DNA of 64,000 nucleotides from Mucilaginibacter sp. L294 (GCF_001636615.1 NZ_LGEK01000013.1:1-64000), one strand, 5' to 3'; shown: positions 1-8,708, counted from the stretch's first letter. Notes: generated by a model not told the origin, from the sequence alone. A program made the numbers and translations.

Positions 1-105
1 CCATTATATATTGCTGTTTCAGCCCCGCTCCTGATATCTTAGTATCATATATTTTTCATCTTACTTAGATACCTTTATGTACTTTTTTGATTTATTCTAT
101 TGAAC

Positions 106-465
106 ATGGTAAAGCGTATTTTAGTGTTAGACGATAACCAGGACATTCTTGCGATTGTGCACGAAACCCTCACCTACGAAAACTTTGAGGTGAAAAGCAC
201 AGGCGAAAGCAAAAATGTGATGCCCCTGGTTGAGGCTTTTGAGCCCGATTTGGTGATACTTGATTACCGCGTAGCCGGCCTTAACGGCGGCGAGCTTTGC
301 CAGTCCATCAAGGCGCACCCAAAATTCAGCAATGTACCTGTTATCATATTCTCGGCCTACATCAGCTACGAGTCCGATCTTTGGGCTTACGGTTGCGATG
401 CCATCATCAACAAACCCTTTGATTTGAATGAGTTGGTTGAGAAGGTGAACAATTTGATATCATAG
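106..465 (+). CDS. Single-domain response regulator (receiver only)
   Basis: A 119-residue CheY-like receiver with no output domain. The acidic pair D9-D10, the likely phosphoacceptor D53 (in VILDYR), S83 in the switch position and K103 (in NKPF) are all in place, so it should accept a phosphoryl group from a histidine kinase and act by protein contact. No partner kinase is adjacent; the nearest is the LytS-type kinase at 4.2-5.4 kb, which has its own regulator. I chose the ATG at 106; a TTG at 100 is in frame and adds two residues. The family call is firm, the target unknown. Confidence 0.9.
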   Translation: MVKRILVLDDNQDILAIVHETLTYENFEVKSTGESKNVMPLVEAFEPDLVILDYRVAGLNGGELCQSIKAHPKFSNVPVIIFSAYISYESDLWAYGCDAIINKPFDLNELVEKVNNLIS

Positions 466-480
466 ATTTTCAGTTTGTCT

Positions 481-860
481 TGTTCCATTCAGAAATGAAA
501 CAAACGGAACAAATGGAACATATTGATAATCAACTAATTAATACTGACAAGATCTTGTCAGTACCTCAACAAAAACTTCACGATTAGCCCTTTACCGGCT
601 CATATACAGCAGTTTATGAAAACGACGATTTTGTTCCACTTTTTTGAAAATGGAACAAGAAAGAAACGGAACAAAACTAACCCGTCGAAACGAGATAAAA
701 AGTCGCTTTTTTTCGCCTTTTTTCGCCTCCAGTTCGCCCTCATTCGCCTTTTTATGGTTTCAAAAAGCAATAATTGCTATAAAGATTTTTTTTATAAATA
801 TCTGATTTATAATTACTTATAAACTTTACACTTGTTCCATTTTGTTCAGTTTGGAACAAG
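481..860. repeat. Scattered TGTTCCA / TGGAACA words
   Basis: The word TGTTCCA or its complement, or the shorter GGAACA, occurs at 481, 506, 514, 632, 651, 668, 833 and 852. Two sets form inverted pairs: TTGTTCCA at 631-638 with TGGAACAA at 651-658, and CTTGTTCCA at 831-839 with TGGAACAAG at 852-860. They could be binding sites or decayed repeat copies; the sequence alone does not decide. Confidence 0.45.
542..563. promoter_or_regulatory. 22-bp perfect palindrome, possible operator
   Basis: Arms TACTGACAAGA and TCTTGTCAGTA are exact reverse complements with no spacer. No T-run follows, so it is not a typical terminator. It lies 77 bp after the receiver gene and far from any start codon. A protein-binding site is the simplest reading; no regulator can be assigned. 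Confidence 0.35.
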
Positions 861-925
861 CATTTTTGGGATGATAGGTTAAAACTCATATTGCAACCGG
901 ATGATTTATGAGCGCGATTCGCCAC

Positions 926-995
926 GCCATGGTGAGCTTGTCGAACCATTAGTGAACAAGCCTAACGTTTAAGTCTTCGACAGGCTCAGACTGAC
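926..995. repeat. REP-like pair of facing hairpins
   Basis: The first arm has stem ATGGT (929-933) with ACCAT (945-949) around a GAGCTTGTCGA loop. The second has stem AGTC (972-975) with GACT (989-992) around TTCGACAGGCTCA and is followed by GAC. This is the same foot-plus-hairpin plan as the other palindromic repeats here, with different stem bases. Confidence 0.55.
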
Positions 996-1050
996 ATTAT
1001 AAAAGGGAAAGCCAACACAATATGTTGGCTTCTCTTTTTATATCCCAAAG

Positions 1051-1144
1051 CGTCATTGCGAGCGTAGCGTGGCAATCTTCGATAGAAAAGTTGGCTACAA
1101 GCATGTCGAAGATTGCCACGTCGCTATCGCTCCTCGCAATGACG
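1051..1144. repeat. 94-bp palindromic element, copy 1
   Basis: Outer ends CGTCATTGCGAG and CTCGCAATGACG face each other. Each arm folds on its own: ATTGC pairs with GCAAT within the arm. The centre (GATAGAAAAG...GCATGTCGAAG) matches the other two copies at 28821-28914 and 51863-51956 with few changes. All three are 94 bp; this one is inverted relative to the other two. Confidence 0.8.
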
Positions 1145-1163
1145 CCTTTATTTATTAAGCACA

Positions 1164-1196
1164 AAAAAGGCCGGTACAAATTGCACCGGCCTTTTT
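1164..1196 (-). terminator. Rho-independent terminator after dnaK
   Basis: A 12-bp stem, AAAAAGGCCGGT (1164-1175) with ACCGGCCTTTTT (1185-1196), lies 18 bp past the dnaK stop and gives a T-run on the minus strand. It has A/T tracts on both sides, so it could also work on plus-strand transcripts. Confidence 0.8.
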
Positions 1197-1213
1197 ACTA
1201 TATATTGGGGTAA

Positions 1214-3121
1214 TTATTTTACCTCTTCAAAATCAACATCTGTTACGTTGTCAGCACCACCTTCTGGTTGGCCACCACCAGCCTGACCTGCGTCAGCACC
1301 CGGTTGTTGCCCGCCTTCGGCAGACGCTTTGTACATATCTTCAGATGCAGCAGTCCATGCAGCGTTCAGTTCTTCCTGTGCAGGCTCAATAGCAGCCAGG
1401 TCTTTCGCAGCATAAGCTGTTTTCAATTTCTCTAAGCCGGTTTCGATAGCGCCTTTTTTATCGGCAGGGATCTTATCACCGTACTCTTTCAATTGTTTCT
1501 CGGTACTAAAGATCAAGGCATCAGCAGAGTTCAGTTTTTCAACTTCTTCTTTTGCTTTTTGATCTGCTTCAGCATTAGCTTCAGCTTCGTCCTTCATCTT
1601 TTTGATCTCGGCATCGGTTAAACCTGATGATGCTTCAATACGGATCTTTTGCTCTTTACCGGTAGCTTTATCTTTTGCAGATACATGTAATATACCGTTT
1701 GCATCAATATCGAAGGTTACTTCAACTTGTGGAACACCGCGAGGTGCCGGTGGTATACCATCCAGGTGGAAACGGCCTATGGTACGGTTACCCGCAGCCA
1801 TTGGGCGCTCGCCCTGTAATATGTGGATCTCAACAGATGGCTGGCTATCAGACGCTGTAGAGAATGTTTCTGACTTTTTGGTAGGGATAGTTGTGTTTGA
1901 TTCGATCAGTTTGGTCATTACACCACCCATAGTTTCGATACCCAATGATAACGGGGTAACATCTAACAACAACACATCTTTAACCTCGCCGGTTAATACA
2001 CCACCTTGTATAGCTGCACCAATGGCAACAACTTCATCAGGGTTAACACCTTTTGATGGCGCTTTACCGAAGAATTTTTGTACCGCTTCCTGTATAGCAG
2101 GGATACGGGTTGAACCACCAACCAAAATAACTTCGTCGATATCTGAAGTGCTGTAACCTGCATTTTTCAATGCAGTACGGCAAGGTTCGATAGTACGTTT
2201 GATCAAGCTATCGGCCAATTGCTCAAATTTTGCACGGGTTAAGGTTTTAACCAAGTGTTTAGGGCCTTCGGCACCGGCAGTAATGTATGGCAGGTTGATC
2301 TCTGTTTGCGTAGAGCTTGATAATTCAATCTTAGCTTTCTCGGCAGATTCTTTTAAACGTTGTAAAGCCATTGGGTCTTTACGCAGGTCAACACCTTCGT
2401 CGCTTTTAAACTCGTCTGCCATCCAGTCAATAATAACCTGGTCAAAGTCGTCACCACCAAGGTGGGTATCACCATCGGTTGATTTTACTTCGAAAACGCC
2501 ATCACCTAACTCCAGTACAGATACGTCATGCGTACCACCACCACAATCAAACACAGCAATTTTCATATCCTTGTGTGCTTTATCCAAACCGTAGGCAAGG
2601 GCAGCAGCAGTAGGCTCGTTGATGATACGGCGAACTTTTAAACCTGCAATTTCACCGGCTTCTTTAGTTGCCTGGCGTTGTGCATCGTTAAAATAAGCCG
2701 GAACGGTAATAACCGCTTCGGTAACTTCATGGCCCAAAAAGTCTTCAGCAGTTTTCTTCATTTTCTGAAGGATCATTGCAGAGATCTCTTGCGGGGTATA
2801 TTTACGGTCGCCAATTTCAACACGCGGGGTGTTGTTGTCGCCTTTAACTACTTTGTATGGTACACGGCCAACTTCGGTGGTAACTTCGTTAAAGTTGTTA
2901 CCCATAAAGCGTTTTATAGAATAAATAGTTTTTGTTGGGTTTGTAATGGCCTGGCGTTTTGCCGGGTCACCAACCTTACGCTCACCATCGTTAACAAAAG
3001 CCACAACAGAAGGCGTAGTACGTTTTCCCTCGCTGTTAGCAATAACTACAGGTTCGTTACCTTCCATTACAGCTACGCAGGAGTTTGTTGTTCCTAAGTC
3101 AATTCCAATTATTTTAGACAT
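1214..3121 (-). CDS. dnaK: Chaperone protein DnaK (Hsp70)
   Basis: Cytoplasmic ATP-dependent chaperone of 635 residues, full family length. The N-terminal ATPase domain begins [13 protein letters not shown] and carries the second phosphate motif as [11 protein letters not shown] (most DnaKs have DLGGGTFD) and the adenosine motif VGGSTRIP. The hydrophobic linker [15 protein letters not shown] leads into the substrate-binding domain and helical lid, and the end is a Gly/Gln-rich tail closing in VDFEEVK. It stands alone, without grpE or dnaJ, which is common in Bacteroidota. The start ATG is the only sensible one and a strong terminator follows. Confidence 0.98.
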   Translation of the reverse strand: MSKIIGIDLGTTNSCVAVMEGNEPVVIANSEGKRTTPSVVAFVNDGERKVGDPAKRQAITNPTKTIYSIKRFMGNNFNEVTTEVGRVPYKVVKGDNNTPRVEIGDRKYTPQEISAMILQKMKKTAEDFLGHEVTEAVITVPAYFNDAQRQATKEAGEIAGLKVRRIINEPTAAALAYGLDKAHKDMKIAVFDCGGGTHDVSVLELGDGVFEVKSTDGDTHLGGDDFDQVIIDWMADEFKSDEGVDLRKDPMALQRLKESAEKAKIELSSSTQTEINLPYITAGAEGPKHLVKTLTRAKFEQLADSLIKRTIEPCRTALKNAGYSTSDIDEVILVGGSTRIPAIQEAVQKFFGKAPSKGVNPDEVVAIGAAIQGGVLTGEVKDVLLLDVTPLSLGIETMGGVMTKLIESNTTIPTKKSETFSTASDSQPSVEIHILQGERPMAAGNRTIGRFHLDGIPPAPRGVPQVEVTFDIDANGILHVSAKDKATGKEQKIRIEASSGLTDAEIKKMKDEAEANAEADQKAKEEVEKLNSADALIFSTEKQLKEYGDKIPADKKGAIETGLEKLKTAYAAKDLAAIEPAQEELNAAWTAASEDMYKASAEGGQQPGADAGQAGGGQPEGGADNVTDVDFEEVK

Positions 3122-3276
3122 ATTATGATTTGATTTTTTTATTAATTACTGATTCTACACCTATTTATCAATGCGTGTGCCAATATGCATTTGGCAGAAA
3201 AAATATATCGCATCTGTCAGTTAATATCCAAACCGTCAGCAGTGGTTACTTTGCGATGACATGTTGGCAGGGTTTT

Positions 3277-3348
3277 ACAGATGTGCAGATGCGGAGATAT
3301 GCAGATGTGCAGATGTGCAGATGTGCAGATGTGCAAATGCCAGATGGC
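3277..3348. repeat. Tandem 8-bp repeat, unit GCAGATGT
   Basis: Nine consecutive 8-bp units. Four perfect copies run from 3301 to 3332, flanked by degenerate copies (ACAGATGT, GCAGATGC, GGAGATAT, GCAAATGC, CAGATGGC). It encodes nothing convincing. It resembles the other word-like repeats of the window in having a short unit and degenerate edges. Confidence 0.85.
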
Positions 3349-3361
3349 TACATGGCATCAT

Positions 3362-3511
3362 GAACAAGATTTCTCCTCGCTGTCGCTCGTTCGAAATGAC
3401 ATTTACCTCAACGCAGGGTTTTTTTTCGTCCCTGCGGGGTCTCTCGCAGAGGACCCTGCAGGGGAGTGCTACGCCAATGCAACGCAGGGTGCTTTTCAAG
3501 AGACCCTGCAG
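3362..3511. repeat. Solo REP-like arm plus GCAGGGT palindromes
   Basis: 3362-3400 is one arm of the family whose full pair is at 28955-29081: ATTTC pairs with GAAAT, followed by GAC. From 3402 on there are nested hairpins: CCCTGC with GCAGGG enclosing GGGTC with GACCC, then GCAGGGT with ACCCTGC. The last ends at the stop codon of the LytTR gene, so it may also serve as that operon's terminator. Confidence 0.6.
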
Positions 3512-3512
3512 A

Positions 3513-4244
3513 TCAGCTCAACTGAAATTGCTCAGCCTTCAGTCTCTTCTGTACTTCCTGTTTGTAGTTTCGGCCAATAGGCAGTTCATGCCCGTTAATA
3601 TCCAGCCGGTACGAGTAAAAGGATTCTATCTTAGCCATCGCTACCAAAAACGAGCGGTGGATGCGTATAAATTTATGATCGGGCAGCATCTCTTCCAGCA
3701 GGCTTATCTTTTGCTTGCTCATGTAAGTTTGCTCTTTGGTAATCACTTTAACATAATCGCGCAGGCTTTCTACCCATAAAATATCGTTGATGTTTATCTT
3801 AACGGTTTTACGCTCAACTTTTAGATAAATAAAAGACTCGTGGTCGCCAACGGGTACTTCCTGGGTAACCATGGTCCTGCTTTTATGATCCTGTAATTGG
3901 TAAACCTTATCTATCGCGCGCATAAAACGCTCAAACGGGATGGGTTTCAGCAGGTAATCTATCGCGTTCAGCTCAAAACCCTCCAGGGCATACTCGCTGT
4001 AGGCGGTGGTAAATATTACCTTGGGCGGGTTTTTAAGGCTCTTTAACAGATCAGTACCTTTTATGCCCGGCATCTGGATATCTAAAAACATCAGGTCGAC
4101 CGGCTTATGCTGCAGCAACTGAAAAGCCTGTATAGCATCACCGCACTTACCCACCAGTTCCATTTCACTGAATTTAGCAAGATACCCTTCTATGATCTCG
4201 ATGGCATAGGGTTCATCATCAACAATCAGTACACGTGTTTTCAT
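3513..4244 (-). CDS. LytTR-family response regulator
   Basis: A 243-residue two-component regulator. Residues 1-120 are a receiver with the acidic pair D9-D10, phosphoacceptor D55 (in MFLDIQMP), T79-T80 and K100 (LLKP). Residues about 140-240 are a LytTR DNA-binding domain (KVERKTVKIN, ILWVESLRDYV, HRSFLVAMAKI). It overlaps the upstream kinase gene by ATGA, so the pair is translationally coupled and surely a cognate system. LytTR regulators bind paired direct repeats, but no target is evident nearby. The family call is secure, the regulon unknown. Confidence 0.95.
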   Translation of the reverse strand: MKTRVLIVDDEPYAIEIIEGYLAKFSEMELVGKCGDAIQAFQLLQHKPVDLMFLDIQMPGIKGTDLLKSLKNPPKVIFTTAYSEYALEGFELNAIDYLLKPIPFERFMRAIDKVYQLQDHKSRTMVTQEVPVGDHESFIYLKVERKTVKININDILWVESLRDYVKVITKEQTYMSKQKISLLEEMLPDHKFIRIHRSFLVAMAKIESFYSYRLDINGHELPIGRNYKQEVQKRLKAEQFQLS

Positions 4245-5368
4245 GCGGGTACTAATTGTTTTGATAGTTGGGTTTGTTTGGCAGCTTGCACAACCGGCGA
4301 TAGTTCCACATCCAACACAATCAGGAAGGTGTCTTCCTCATCCATTATCTTTAAATAATGGCCATCGGGATAAAGCAGGGTTAAGCGTTTTACCACATTG
4401 CTTAGGCCAATATGCCCCGGCGATTCTGTTTCGTCATCCTGTTTCCCGGGATTGTTGTTTGCCACCTTTAACTTAAACCAGTTATCCCTCACGGCAATAT
4501 CAATATTAATCCATACTTGGCCCGTGGTTTCGCTTGCGCCATGCTTAAAGGCATTTTCAATAAAAGGCAAAATAAGCAAGGGGGCTATCAATTTGTTTTT
4601 AAGGTTACCGCTAATGTTAAAACTAATGTCTATCCTGTCTTCGTAGCGCAGCTTTTCCAGGTTAACGTACTGCTGCATCATAAATACCTCTTTCTCCAGC
4701 GGCACTTCATCCTTACTGCATTCATAAAGCATATACCGCAATATATCCGATAACCCAAGAATGAGCTGCGGCGATTTTGGCGAATTGTTTAAACTTAACG
4801 CATAAAGATTATTAAGTGTATTGAACAAAAAATGAGGGTGTACCTGTGCCTTTAATGCGCCCAGCTCAGCCTCTAAAGCGGCCTGTTTGCGCTCGTACCA
4901 CATTTTAAAAAGCTTAACGGCCAGCACAAAGCCCATGATGAGATTGGTGCCTTTAAACGCGTTTACAAGCCCTACCGTATTAAATAAACATTGAAGAAAT
5001 GGCCCGTGGTTGATGCTCAGGTAATCAGGATCGGTGATATGTTGTGTTTCTATCAGGTAGGGGATAACAAATATTAGCCCGCTTGAACGGCTGAGCAACA
5101 TCGCTACAACAGCAACAACTACCGATAATAGCACAAACTTAATATACGTCCCCTTAAACAAATACGCCGGCACTACCCAATAGGCAATTACATAATAATA
5201 GGCAATCTGCACGGGCGCATAAAAAAGATTGTTCCTGAAAGAAACTGCCAAACTAACCTGCACCGAATAGATAACAGTTAATGCAAGCATCACAACCGTC
5301 CAGAAAATGATATGCTGCAATACCCGGGGTATATGCAGATCTGTTGGTTTAAAATTCACCGCGTTCAT
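4241..5368 (-). CDS. LytS/YehU-type sensor histidine kinase
   Basis: An inner-membrane kinase of 375 residues from the ATG at 5368; an upstream in-frame start at 5413 would add 15 residues rich in Cys that do not resemble a membrane leader. Four hydrophobic segments come first, then a linker helix and the His_kinase domain with the signature HPHFLFNTLNNL, whose His is the phosphorylation site. An ATPase domain follows with LPFIENAFKHG (N-box) and GHIGLSN. There is no periplasmic sensor domain, so the ligand is probably sensed in the membrane. It phosphorylates the LytTR regulator whose ATG overlaps this stop codon. Confidence 0.92.
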   Translation of the reverse strand: MNAVNFKPTDLHIPRVLQHIIFWTVVMLALTVIYSVQVSLAVSFRNNLFYAPVQIAYYYVIAYWVVPAYLFKGTYIKFVLLSVVVAVVAMLLSRSSGLIFVIPYLIETQHITDPDYLSINHGPFLQCLFNTVGLVNAFKGTNLIMGFVLAVKLFKMWYERKQAALEAELGALKAQVHPHFLFNTLNNLYALSLNNSPKSPQLILGLSDILRYMLYECSKDEVPLEKEVFMMQQYVNLEKLRYEDRIDISFNISGNLKNKLIAPLLILPFIENAFKHGASETTGQVWINIDIAVRDNWFKLKVANNNPGKQDDETESPGHIGLSNVVKRLTLLYPDGHYLKIMDEEDTFLIVLDVELSPVVQAAKQTQLSKQLVPA

Positions 5369-5612
5369 ACTCACTAAATTACAGCTATTGCAACCAAAAC
5401 ATAACAGGCGCATCCCTTAAAATCGACAAACGGCAGTGTTTTAATGACAGACTGCATTGTTACCGGCCCTTACGCTGCTATTTTCTATACAGACGTTTAT
5501 GGTACCCCATAAGTTACCGTTTGTATACAATTAGCAGGCTTATATCGCTTTATCTTTTTAATGGTTTGACACACTGCTACTTTAGTGTTCATTATTATTA
5601 ACAGCAAACACC

Positions 5613-5921
5613 ATGAAAAAACTCATCATAACAATCATCGCTATTGCGGTATACACCATCAACAGTTATGCGCAAAGTTCACCGGCGTTAAAACCTGTTA
5701 CGTGGGTGGTAGAAAGCAGCGTTTACCAGCCTAAAATTAACACCGTGAAATTTTATGACGATAAGTCGCAGCTTATTTACCAGGAAACCATTTATGGCAA
5801 ATTGGATGTAAAGAAAAAGTACGTGTACGAAGCGCTTAACCAGGCCTGCGATAAATTGTACGCCCAACGCAGGGATTTAAAAAACATAAACCTGCTAAGC
5901 CTGGCCTTAAGCGTAAAGTAA
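5613..5921 (+). CDS. Small secreted protein of unknown function
   Basis: A 102-residue protein with a clear Sec signal peptide (MKKLIITIIAIAV, cleavage probably after NSYA before QSS). The mature part has a beta-rich stretch (KINTVKFYDDKSQLIYQETIYG) and a basic C-terminal helix. I do not recognise a family; similar short leader-plus-beta proteins are common in Bacteroidota. The kinase gene on its left is divergent, leaving about 240 bp in which both promoters must lie. The real-gene call rests on the leader and an ordinary start region. Confidence 0.7.
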   Translation: MKKLIITIIAIAVYTINSYAQSSPALKPVTWVVESSVYQPKINTVKFYDDKSQLIYQETIYGKLDVKKKYVYEALNQACDKLYAQRRDLKNINLLSLALSVK

Positions 5922-5956
5922 CAAAAGAAGTTTTTTTAAAAAACAGTTAAGTGAAG

Positions 5957-5991
5957 GGAGAGCTTGCGCGAGGCAGGTTCTCCTATTTTTT
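5957..5991 (+). terminator. Probable terminator between convergent genes
   Basis: An imperfect hairpin (GGAGAGCTTGC with GGCAGGTTCTCC, two G-T pairs) is followed by CTATTTTTTA. It sits between the small secreted protein and the acetyltransferase, whose stop codon falls in the T-run. Confidence 0.45.
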
Positions 5992-6507
5992 ACTACTAAC
6001 ACTTATTTCAAATAAACAAGCGGGCAAATTGCTTTGATAATGAGCTGGTAAACCTGTTGTATTTTTCAAGTTAAACAGCCCTAAAAATACAAACCCGGCA
6101 TTGGTGTAATGTTCAATTAATTTTACATTATTACCAATTGTATCTAATCGCACAAAGTCTATAGCATTAAGTTTTGCGTAATCTATAGCCCAGTTTGTAA
6201 TTAATTGCACAAAATTATGCCCTCTATACAGGGGGTTAGTTGCAATGCGATGTATATAAATAGCCTTGTCTGTGTTTCGTTCTTCCCAAATTTGTTCATC
6301 ACTAAAAGTAGTGGCCCAAACACAGGCAATTTCGCCGTTTATTGTTATTTTCCATTGCCGGTTTTCAGCAATTTCAGTTTCAATAAGTCCTCTCTCAAAC
6401 TGCGGCCATATAATAACCGTTTTCTTTGATTTTTGGTATGCTGAAGCAATGTTATAAAGCCGAAAAATTTCATCAATATCTGCTGCTACGCTGTTCGTGA
6501 TTTCCAT
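5983..6507 (-). CDS. GNAT-family N-acetyltransferase
   Basis: A 174-residue GCN5-related acetyltransferase. The acetyl-CoA-binding segment is IATNPLYRGHNFV (a degenerate R/Q-x-x-G-x-G/A loop after the beta4 strand IYIHRIAT), and the usual late motif appears as HYTNAGFVFLG. The substrate, a small molecule or a protein amine, cannot be read from the sequence. It is flanked by a convergent secreted protein and ispG in the same direction, with no operon logic. The upstream sequence is AT-rich. Confidence 0.82.
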   Translation of the reverse strand: MEITNSVAADIDEIFRLYNIASAYQKSKKTVIIWPQFERGLIETEIAENRQWKITINGEIACVWATTFSDEQIWEERNTDKAIYIHRIATNPLYRGHNFVQLITNWAIDYAKLNAIDFVRLDTIGNNVKLIEHYTNAGFVFLGLFNLKNTTGLPAHYQSNLPACLFEISVSSKK

Positions 6508-6550
6508 TTAGAAGGGTATAATAATTATAGTGCAAGTTTAAATAACGGCT

Positions 6551-8581
6551 TTACTCAGCCGGCTCTATCCAGTTACCGTCGCCTTTGATGATCCCGATCA
6601 GTTCATCAAGCGCGTTAGCAGAGCTTATATTCTTCTTTACAGCCTGCTGCCCACGGTACAGGGTTACTTTATCCGTACCCGAGCCTACATAGCCATAATC
6701 GGCATCGGCCATTTCGCCGGGGCCATTCACTATACAGCCCATAATGCCAATTTTAAGGCCTTTTAAATGACTTGTACGGCTGCGGATCATCTGGGTGGTG
6801 ACCATCAGATCGAACAGCGTACGCCCGCAGCTTGGGCAGGAGATATATTCGGTTTTTGAGATACGAGAGCGGGTTGCCTGCAGTATGCCAAAAGCGGTTG
6901 AAGTAATAACCCCGGTTGCCACCTTCGGCGCATCTATCCAGATGCCATCGCCAAAACCATCAACTAATAAAGCGCCGAGGTCGGTTCCTGCGTATAGTTG
7001 TAAATTAGTAGTAAGATTAGTTTGTCCATGGTCCATGGTCGATGGTCCATGGTCTGCAAACGCATAGCTTCTCTTCACAATCACGGGTACATCCAGTTCC
7101 ATTTCCTGTAGTTTCAGGAAAAACGCGCGCTGATCGGCCATGCCATGCAGTTCGTCCGTCTCCAGTACAAAAACCAGTGATCTATCAAGCGGGATCAGTC
7201 CGAATGCTTCTGTATCCAGATCGGTATTTTTGATGCGGACCAGGTTCAGGGCCGATGTACGGTTTGCATCCGCCGCGATATATTCATCCAAAGTAAATAC
7301 CGGATGGCAAAGCGTTTTATTGGCTAGTTTTTGCCAGGTTGGGTAATGATATAATTGCTTCAGGTTGCCCGGTAAGGTAAACGATGGCAAGCTATCGCCC
7401 AGGTAAACAAAATCAACCGATTGCTCGGCCATGTTGTATTTATCCAGCAATGCCGAGTACAGGTAACCGGCATCGTTCATCACCGCCGGGTCTTTCAAAT
7501 TAGCGCGCGAAATATCAACCACCACCCTTGGCACCATGTGCCCGCCTATAAAGGCGTTCGCTTCGTAAGTTTCTCGTTTTTTGTATTCGTATGGGTTATA
7601 TGAAGTTGAAGGTTGAAAGTTGAAAGCTGAAAGTTTTTCTGACTTTTCACTTTTAACTTTTAACTTTTCACTCCTAACGGAGTAGCGTTTCACCAGCGCA
7701 ATAGCCACCGGTGCCTCGGCTTCGGGCTCTTCGGTAAGGGAAACGCGGACGGTATCACCCAGGCCATCTTCCAGTAAAGTACCTATACCCACAGCAGATT
7801 TGATGCGGCCATCCTCGCCGTCGCCGGCTTCGGTTACGCCCAGGTGCAGCGGGTAGTTCATGCCTTCGGCCACCATGGTTTGCACCAACAGGCGATATGC
7901 TTGTACCATTACCTGCGGGTTACTGCTTTTCATGCTCACTACCAGGCTGTAGTAGCCCAATGTTTCGCACATGCGGATAAACTCCATCGCGCTCTCTACC
8001 ATGCCCTGCGGGGTATCGCCATAACGGCTCATGATACGGTCGCTCAGCGAACCATGGTTGGTACCAATACGCATGGCAGTACCATATTCTTTACAGATGT
8101 TTACCAGCGGGGTAAATTTCTGAAAGATGCGTTCCAATTCGCCTTTGTATGCCAGATCGGTATACTCCAGCTGGTCGAATTTCTTTTTATCGGCGTAGTT
8201 GCCGGGATTTACGCGTACTTTTTCAACAATACGGGCAGCCACCTCGGCAGCGTTTGGGGTAAAATGGATATCGGCAACCAGCGGTACATTATAGCCACGC
8301 TGGCGCAGTTGTTTCTTGATCTCGGCAAGGTTGTTTGCTTCTTTAATACTGGGGGCTGTAATGCGCACATACTCGCAGCCTGCATCAACCATGCGGATGG
8401 TTTGCTCAACCGTACCGATGGTATCCATGGTGTCGGTAGTAGTCATGCTTTGGATGCGGATAGGGTTATCGCCGCCCATTGGCACATCGCCGATGGCAAC
8501 CTCGCGGGTTACAAAACGCGAATAATCGGTTAATGAGTTACAGTAACGGCCTTGCAGCATTTTCACAGCATCAGCATTCAT
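6551..8581 (-). CDS. ispG: 4-hydroxy-3-methylbut-2-enyl diphosphate synthase, long form
   Basis: Penultimate enzyme of the MEP isoprenoid pathway: it reductively opens methylerythritol cyclodiphosphate to HMBPP using a [4Fe-4S] cluster. At 676 residues it is the long form with an extra domain between the TIM barrel (residues about 20-295) and the cluster domain, as in Bacteroidota, Chlamydiae and plants. Cluster ligands are C582 and C585 (CPSCGRT), C616 and E623 (GCIVNGPGE). Two segments, residues about 302-326 (SEKLKVKSEKSEK) and 508-521 (DHGPSTMDHG), look like inserted intergenic repeat sequence kept in frame. Confidence 0.96.
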   Translation of the reverse strand: MNADAVKMLQGRYCNSLTDYSRFVTREVAIGDVPMGGDNPIRIQSMTTTDTMDTIGTVEQTIRMVDAGCEYVRITAPSIKEANNLAEIKKQLRQRGYNVPLVADIHFTPNAAEVAARIVEKVRVNPGNYADKKKFDQLEYTDLAYKGELERIFQKFTPLVNICKEYGTAMRIGTNHGSLSDRIMSRYGDTPQGMVESAMEFIRMCETLGYYSLVVSMKSSNPQVMVQAYRLLVQTMVAEGMNYPLHLGVTEAGDGEDGRIKSAVGIGTLLEDGLGDTVRVSLTEEPEAEAPVAIALVKRYSVRSEKLKVKSEKSEKLSAFNFQPSTSYNPYEYKKRETYEANAFIGGHMVPRVVVDISRANLKDPAVMNDAGYLYSALLDKYNMAEQSVDFVYLGDSLPSFTLPGNLKQLYHYPTWQKLANKTLCHPVFTLDEYIAADANRTSALNLVRIKNTDLDTEAFGLIPLDRSLVFVLETDELHGMADQRAFFLKLQEMELDVPVIVKRSYAFADHGPSTMDHGQTNLTTNLQLYAGTDLGALLVDGFGDGIWIDAPKVATGVITSTAFGILQATRSRISKTEYISCPSCGRTLFDLMVTTQMIRSRTSHLKGLKIGIMGCIVNGPGEMADADYGYVGSGTDKVTLYRGQQAVKKNISSANALDELIGIIKGDGNWIEPAE
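7018..7059. repeat. In-gene CCATGGTC word repeat in ispG
   Basis: Within ispG the DNA reads as near-tandem units of GTCCATGG and GTCGATGG, encoding a DHGPSTMDHG peptide. The surrounding protein is well conserved and this run fits a surface loop. The word structure is like the intergenic tandem repeats elsewhere in the window, so a repeat insertion kept in frame is the likely origin. Confidence 0.6.
7604..7678. repeat. In-gene GTTGAAAG / CTTTTAAC word repeat in ispG
   Basis: Successive 7-8 bp words (GTTGAAG, GTTGAAAG, GCTGAAAG) are followed by the opposite-strand words ACTTTTCA, CTTTTAAC and TTTTAAC. They encode the low-complexity peptide SEKLKVKSEKSEKL between the barrel and the accessory domain of IspG. 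Direct copies followed by inverted copies are what the intergenic repeats of this genome also show. Confidence 0.65.
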
Positions 8582-8708
8582 TTGCAGGGATGGAATTAAT
8601 AAGATGCAAAAATACAGATTTTGTTGGAAAGGAAATTATTAATGGTGTTGATATCAGGTAAACTTAATAAGCCATATGGTTGTTGTATTGAAATTATTAA
8701 ATTTGAAT

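Larger units (their letters stand above)
466..1213. other. Repeat-rich intergenic region
   Basis: About 750 bp without a convincing gene; open frames here have no coding character. It holds a 22-bp palindrome (542-563), repeated TGTTCCA/TGGAACA words at 481-860, four TTCGCC words at 712, 722, 733 and 743 (10-11 bp spacing), a REP-like pair (926-995), a 94-bp palindromic element (1051-1144) and the dnaK terminator (1164-1196). Confidence 0.7.
3122..3512. other. Intergenic region between dnaK and the LytTR regulator
   Basis: About 390 bp. The 100-150 bp next to dnaK should hold its promoter, but I see no clear match to the Bacteroidota consensus. The rest is an 8-bp tandem repeat (3277-3348) and palindromic repeats (3362-3511) that abut the stop codon of the next gene. 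No coding potential is seen. Confidence 0.6.

Noticed and set aside
616-822. Frame of 68 codons in the first intergenic gap
   Set aside because: It consists of repeated words and poly-T tracts, with a peptide rich in Phe and Lys that has no coding character.
3277-3348. CRISPR-like array
   Set aside because: The units are 8 bp, directly adjacent, with no spacers and no cas genes anywhere in the window.
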